Shown here: one piece after another, positions 59,677 through 64,000 of the stretch
Layout: each line of letters starts with the position of its first letter
How positions within the stretch are numbered: position 1 is the first letter of the stretch
From: Artemia franciscana
Lineage: Eukaryota > Arthropoda > Branchiopoda > Anostraca > Artemiidae
DNA length: 64,000 bases
Direction of reading: 5' to 3'
Assembly (NCBI RefSeq): GCF_032884065.1
Contig: NC_088879.1
Location: 22,306,038-22,370,037 of the forward strand
Notes under the pieces: generated by a model
Databases searched by the model: none
What the model was told of the DNA's origin: nothing
Seen by the model: the letters and a program-made list of their open reading frames with translations, nothing else
Translations under genes and position numbers: made by a program

Positions 59677-62351
59677 TGGGTGTGTTCCAGGGACTTACTG
59701 TAGTAACCGAATGGTTACTATTTCCGTTCCTAGTGGGAAAATGGTTACTGCCCAACCCGCTGGGAACGAGAATAGTTACTGCCGGCAGTAACCGCAGTAA
59801 GTGATTTTCTTACCGTGCTCAAAAGAATGGTTAGCGCAGTAAGTACATAATTCACCTTCTTCAACAAAAATCTCATTCAACAAAAAATAAATATGGACAA
59901 GAAAGAAGTAATAGAATATCAAGTTATTTGCTTGGAAGAAGGTGGGACAGTGATTTTGCAAAAGAAAGAGGGATCTGAGCCAGGTTAGTAAATCACAATA
60001 TTTTGGGATCAACATTAAAGGACACCCTGAGTAGTAGGCTATCTATTAGCAAGTAGGTTAAATCAATGAAAAATTTATTATTTAATTTAAAGATTTCCAT
60101 GTTTTCTGGCATATCCAGGCATAATTATTACCTTAAATTGCCATTTGGAATCATTTTAAGGATTGACTTCTTCCAGGTAACATTGAGGCTCCATTAAATT
60201 GCCACATGGTAAACAGGCCTAGGTGAAGTATTACAGATAAGTTGAGGATTTATGGGCTGTCAAATCATTATTCTGAGACTGTCTTTAATCCTATTGAAGA
60301 AGTAGGCTAGGGTAGATTATTCAGAGTCTATTCCAAAGGATGGTAATTTTATCCAGTAAAATTCTAGTTGATTGACTTCTTGCTATCACTGAAAGGGGTT
60401 AGGTTAGGAAAATGAAACTTTCAGGGATGGGTCTACAGGCTAAAGTATGTCCTGGGAAGGTATTTCTAAGTACACATCTCTACTCATTCTTGCTCTAGAG
60501 GGCTCTGATCTTTGATGACCTTCAAAAATATATATAGCTGAAGTTACATGTTTCCCATTGATTCTGCCAATCTATCCCTCAACCTTTAACTCCCTGTTAA
60601 TTGAAGCAACTGTAACAAAGCAAGAATGGGGGAAAAGGTAACAGGTGACAGAATACATTGGAACTACATAATTTTGGCTATATATTTGCAGATTAGGCAG
60701 GTTGGAGGTAAATTATAGTATAGAGATGCATGCTTTTCCCTTTGGTATGTAGGCTAAGTAGAAGGTCACTTGTACCTGATGTTGTCCGTGTTGTTTTTAG
60801 TTGGATGGGAAACATCCAAAGAAAGTTTCCTTTGAAAAGGAAAGGTGAGAATGCCCAAAAGTGAGATTGAATTTGTCAAAGCTTGGAGGTTTGCCCCTTC
60901 AGTCTGTTTAAAGGAAAATGGATTCATAATTGAAGCTTTGTTCATTTCAATCTTAAGGGTGACCTATATTTGTGACAATTCATTAAATGGTTGTAAAGGG
61001 GTACTTTTGTTTATTCATTTGTCTTCTTTGTTTTCTAACAGTTTTTTTAATCTTTAAATTAATATCCATTTCTTACAAATTTTTATTGATACCAGAGGTT
61101 CATTTGCAAGTTTTCACCTACTTTGTAATCCCTGGTCTCACAATTACATTTAAATTTACTGAAGCTAGGAAACACAGAGCTACTATCTATTTAATGAAAA
61201 TCAATGGATATAAGTAGGTTTTATTGTATTTAAGCCCTAGGGCCATGGCAATTAAAGACAAATTAAAGAAGATTAACTTTAAAATACTGGACATTAATAA
61301 GCATGATAGTCACTAAGAAAGACAAATAACAAAATTATACTTCTGTGTTCAGTTGCCAACCTAAGCAACAGTCATAAATTTTTTAAATCTTGCAGAACAT
61401 TCACCCTAATTACATTCACAAGCTATCTCTTATGACCCACACTCTTGTCCATACATCCATATTTCAGGAAAATAGAAGGACCATCATACTGGTATTCTTT
61501 ATTTTTACTTATATTTAATGGGTTTGAAAGAAAGTTTTTATGGCTGAGTCAGTAGGCCAGTAAAGGACCTGGTGGTCCTTTAGCCAGGTAGTGCAATAGG
61601 AAGCTAGGGACCAGCCAGCCTATGCTCTTGCATGCCCTTCCTTATTACTGTCCCTAGATTTCAATCTGTACTCATTTAAAGTTAGGCCAATTCTAGCTGA
61701 GGTTAGTCATATCACCAACCCCTATCCAAAACAAAATAAACTGACAATGCCAGGAATTAAACCTGTGCCCCTTGGACAAAGCCTTCCAGCCCAGAGCACC
61801 AACCACTTAGCAAGGAACACAAATTTGACCAGAGAACAATAATTATTTAAAAAAAAGTAGAATATTGAAAAAAAAACTTGCTACAGTTGTCCCACTACCA
61901 TCCTGTAAATGCTATAGGCCCATTTTATTTAGACAAATCAATTTAAGACAGGTATCAACAAAACTCCATCAGGGATTGTATTTGCTTAAGATACAATCAA
62001 GCTATGTGAATGCTTAGTTTTGTGATATTCTAGTCTTGAAATAATAAAAAGAGAAAAAGTATATGATCTATTTATTTTTCACCAGCTCATTTGAGCAAAA
62101 TCATTTGTGACAGCCAAATGCCCATGGTTGGCTTAGAACCTCTCTAAATGCTCTGAAACAGAAGGAATAAAAAAATCATGCTGATCAGCATTAAACTGTC
62201 CCTTAAATTTAAACACGTGCATTTAATTCGAAAATACGCTACTGCTAGTCAGCTTACTGTGCCGTTCCCACTGGCTCTACTGCAGTTAGAAATGGGCAGT
62301 TACCGCGCAGTAACTGCAGTTACTGAAAAACCGTCAGCTGGAACACACCCA
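59677..62351. mobile_element. Candidate TIR element of 2.7 kb
   Basis: TGGGTGTGTTCCAG at 59677-59690 is mirrored exactly by CTGGAACACACCCA at 62338-62351. Inside both ends the sequence is rich in GTAACTGC / GCAGTTAC motifs (59700-59830 and 62270-62330), as if the subterminal zones match too. No transposase frame is seen and no target duplication was identified. A SINE sits inside at 61545-61823. Two separate short MITEs in opposite orientation would also explain the ends. Confidence 0.5.
61545..61823 (-). mobile_element. tRNA-derived SINE, copy 2
   Basis: On the minus strand the A box is TTGCTAAGTGG (61813-61803) and the B box is GGTTTAATTCC (61763-61753). The body aligns with copy 1 at 1-293 (landmarks CCTTTAGCCAGGTAGTGCAA and GCATGCCCTTCCT on the plus strand). 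It is more diverged than copy 1 and has lost the exact B box, so it is probably older and inactive. Confidence 0.78.
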
Positions 62352-62487
62352 TCGTCGTCGTCGAATTAAGGTCCTTTCTGCTTCTTCTCGAGCCTCAGGA
62401 CCTTGTTCTCTTGGTTGATTCCTTCTCTTCTATTGATATAAATTGAGCTTTACAGTCCGCCACTTCACTTAATTATATAACTTCCTA
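62352..62487 (-). other. LINE 3' UTR
   Basis: The segment from the LINE stop codon to a short GAC triplet tail (about 62352-62362 on the plus strand as TCGTCGTCGTCG) probably forms the 3' UTR. It ends exactly at the TIR of the neighbouring element, so one may have inserted beside the other. No AATAAA was seen. Confidence 0.55.
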
Positions 62488-64000
62488 CTAAATCACTGAC
62501 TTAATTTTCGATACGTATGAACATGTCAGCTTACACATCTCTACACTGTCTTCAATATTTTCGCATTCTCCCAACATAGTTTCCACTGTAAGACGGATAT
62601 TCCTAGTCCGACAATATCTTTTCACTTCTAGTCTTTGTTGTTCATGCGCAGGACACCTCAGGAGTAGATGTTCCCTTGTCTCTGGTACACTGCATATGCT
62701 GCAATTCCCATCTTCACCAAACATTCTTGCTTTGAATACTCCATATCCAGCATGACCTGAACGTAATCTGAAGATTATTCTTATTTGCTTTCTACTGAGC
62801 TTCGAGTAGATTTTAGTAGGCTGAAGTTTTGTTTTCTTAAGAGCAAACATATTTCCAGTAACGTCTTGGATATGTTGTGCTCTAGCTACTCGCATCTGTT
62901 GCATGGCCGATCGAATGTTGTTGATGACTGTTGGTGCGAATTCTTCCACAGATGTTCCATTAGCAAGTGCATCTTTGGCTTCCTGGTCTGCCGCTTCATT
63001 TCCTTCTATCCCTCTATGCCCTGGAATCCAGTGCAGAACCACACTGCTTCCTTCATCAATCAATTTACTTATCGTTTCATATGTAATGAGGACTTCCCTT
63101 GTTATATTTTTTGCATGAATATTCTTCAATGCTGATACCACACTCTTCGAATCAGTGCATATCAAGAATGCGTTGCAGCCATATCTGTGTTGAATGAGGT
63201 GCTCTGCTGCTTTATTGACTGCCAGGAGTTCTGCTTGAAAGATGGATGTCCTGGGATGCAGCTTATATTTTTCAGCTATCCGAGATTTAGGGATGACAAA
63301 GGCGGCACCAACTTCGTTTTCCGTTTTCGAACCGTCCGTATATATTTCTAGATACCCATGATATTTTTCAGCTTTCATTGCTGAAAATGCTGGTACAATG
63401 GCCTTCCTTTCTTCGAAATTGTTCTCGCAAACCAACTTGTCCACCTCCCATGGTGGTAGACGTCGAGGGTTGCACACACTCAGCATTTCTGAAAAGTTTA
63501 GTCGCATTCCTTGATTTTTCATCAGTTCTTCAGCCTTTTCAAGGACATAGTAGTTTTTCCTTTTCTTTGTTTGGTTGTTGGCGTATACTAGTCCGGGCTT
63601 TACAATCAGGGACTTAACTGGATGGTTTTTGTCTGCCAACCATACTTTTGACGTATATCTGAGGATATGCATATTTCTTCTTGTCTGAAGATCTTCTAAG
63701 CCACTTTCTGATAACATGAAGCCTATGGGTGTAGATTTTCTTGCCCCGTATGCAATCCGAAGTGCTGAATTTTGTACTGTGTCCAACTTTGACAATGTTG
63801 ATTGACTGTCTGACGCGCTGATTATTGACGCATATTCGAGTTTTGCCCGTATGTACTTAGTATAGAACTCTAGGAGAAAATCCAGTTTAGGTCCCCAGTT
63901 TGCTCCTGAGATCATTCGTAGCAAGTTCATTCTTCGGATACAACTATTCTTTGTCTGTTCTACGTGTTGTTTTCCAGTCATCTTGTTGTTTACTGTGTAT
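62488..64000 (-). CDS. LINE ORF2 C-terminal part with RNase H (partial)
   Basis: An intact minus-strand frame of more than 500 codons runs off the right edge. Counting from the first Met in the window (base 63981), residues 30-110 resemble the RT thumb region (LEYASIISA, KLDTVQNSALRI). RNase H follows at about 205-340 with its acidic residues in YTDGS (D216), AELLAV (E251), CTDSKS (D277) and NEAADQE (D332), plus HWIPGH. A CCHC knuckle lies at C427, C430, H438 and C443. This domain order is typical of I-, LOA- and related RNase H-bearing LINEs. The reverse transcriptase palm and endonuclease lie beyond 64000. There are no stops or frameshifts, so this copy looks young. Confidence 0.92.
   Translation of the reverse strand, partial: YTVNNKMTGKQHVEQTKNSCIRRMNLLRMISGANWGPKLDFLLEFYTKYIRAKLEYASIISASDSQSTLSKLDTVQNSALRIAYGARKSTPIGFMLSESGLEDLQTRRNMHILRYTSKVWLADKNHPVKSLIVKPGLVYANNQTKKRKNYYVLEKAEELMKNQGMRLNFSEMLSVCNPRRLPPWEVDKLVCENNFEERKAIVPAFSAMKAEKYHGYLEIYTDGSKTENEVGAAFVIPKSRIAEKYKLHPRTSIFQAELLAVNKAAEHLIQHRYGCNAFLICTDSKSVVSALKNIHAKNITREVLITYETISKLIDEGSSVVLHWIPGHRGIEGNEAADQEAKDALANGTSVEEFAPTVINNIRSAMQQMRVARAQHIQDVTGNMFALKKTKLQPTKIYSKLSRKQIRIIFRLRSGHAGYGVFKARMFGEDGNCSICSVPETREHLLLRCPAHEQQRLEVKRYCRTRNIRLTVETMLGECENIEDSVEMCKLTCSYVSKIKSVI

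Noticed and set aside
62785..63617. Plus-strand ORFs of 116, 71 and 79 codons
   Set aside because: They lie opposite the intact LINE RNase H frame and are its antisense shadows.

Overview
The window is eukaryotic nuclear DNA. It has spliced exons with GT..AG borders, several non-LTR retrotransposons, tRNA-derived SINEs, long TA microsatellites and dense foldback and tandem repeats. It is A/T-rich and almost all non-coding. The repeats recall those I associate with crustaceans, the brine shrimp Artemia in particular. That is an impression from memory, not a proof of species.

The one clear host gene is guanine deaminase (GDA type, EC 3.5.4.3), on the minus strand. Four coding exons were found: exon 1 at 35107-35262 (start codon, first 52 codons), exon 2 at 23619-23707, exon 3 at 16608-16779 (metal-binding THVHASQ) and exon 4 at 12228-12449. 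Each junction keeps the reading frame, and the joined exons follow the known order of the family's N-terminal half. The C-terminal half was not found, so the gene probably continues to the left of the window. Intron 1 is about 11.4 kb, intron 2 about 6.8 kb and intron 3 about 3.8 kb.

The introns are filled with transposon debris. Intron 1 (23.7-35.1 kb) holds two decayed LINEs (23.9-28.3 kb). Next comes a decayed plus-strand cluster that looks like a Polinton/Maverick (adintovirus-like) remnant at 28.85-31.8 kb: unknown ORFs, a small YGLG-containing protein, a capsid-like gene and an adenain-like cysteine protease. A small unknown minus-strand spliced ORF follows at 32.0-32.4 kb. Intron 2 holds a LINE fragment (20.2-21.3 kb) cut off by a 1.75-kb nested foldback element (21.3-23.05 kb). 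Left of exon 4 lies a decayed LINE (about 7.5-10.69 kb) with its AATAAA and A-tail, sitting between arrays of a roughly 280-bp repeat (family A).

To the right of the gene start there are a hairpin-bounded repeat element (36.3-38.5 kb) with a perfect 39-bp hairpin inside, and a 2.3-kb palindromic foldback composite (39.2-41.5 kb). Further on are a roughly 295-bp tandem array ending in a hairpin (44.0-46.85 kb, Helitron-like in layout), a roughly 250-bp array carrying ACT-rich triplets (54.6-56.3 kb), and a candidate TIR element of 2.7 kb containing a SINE (59.7-62.35 kb). At the right edge is the 3' end of a well-preserved LINE with an RNase H domain and a CCHC knuckle (62.49-64.0 kb, minus strand, running off the window).

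Three repeat groups dominate: foldback elements whose arms carry a conserved loop-proximal CTTTACGCTAAAG-type motif; family B, which usually lies directly next to them; and family A, with short perfect palindromes at its ends. A and B share a core module.
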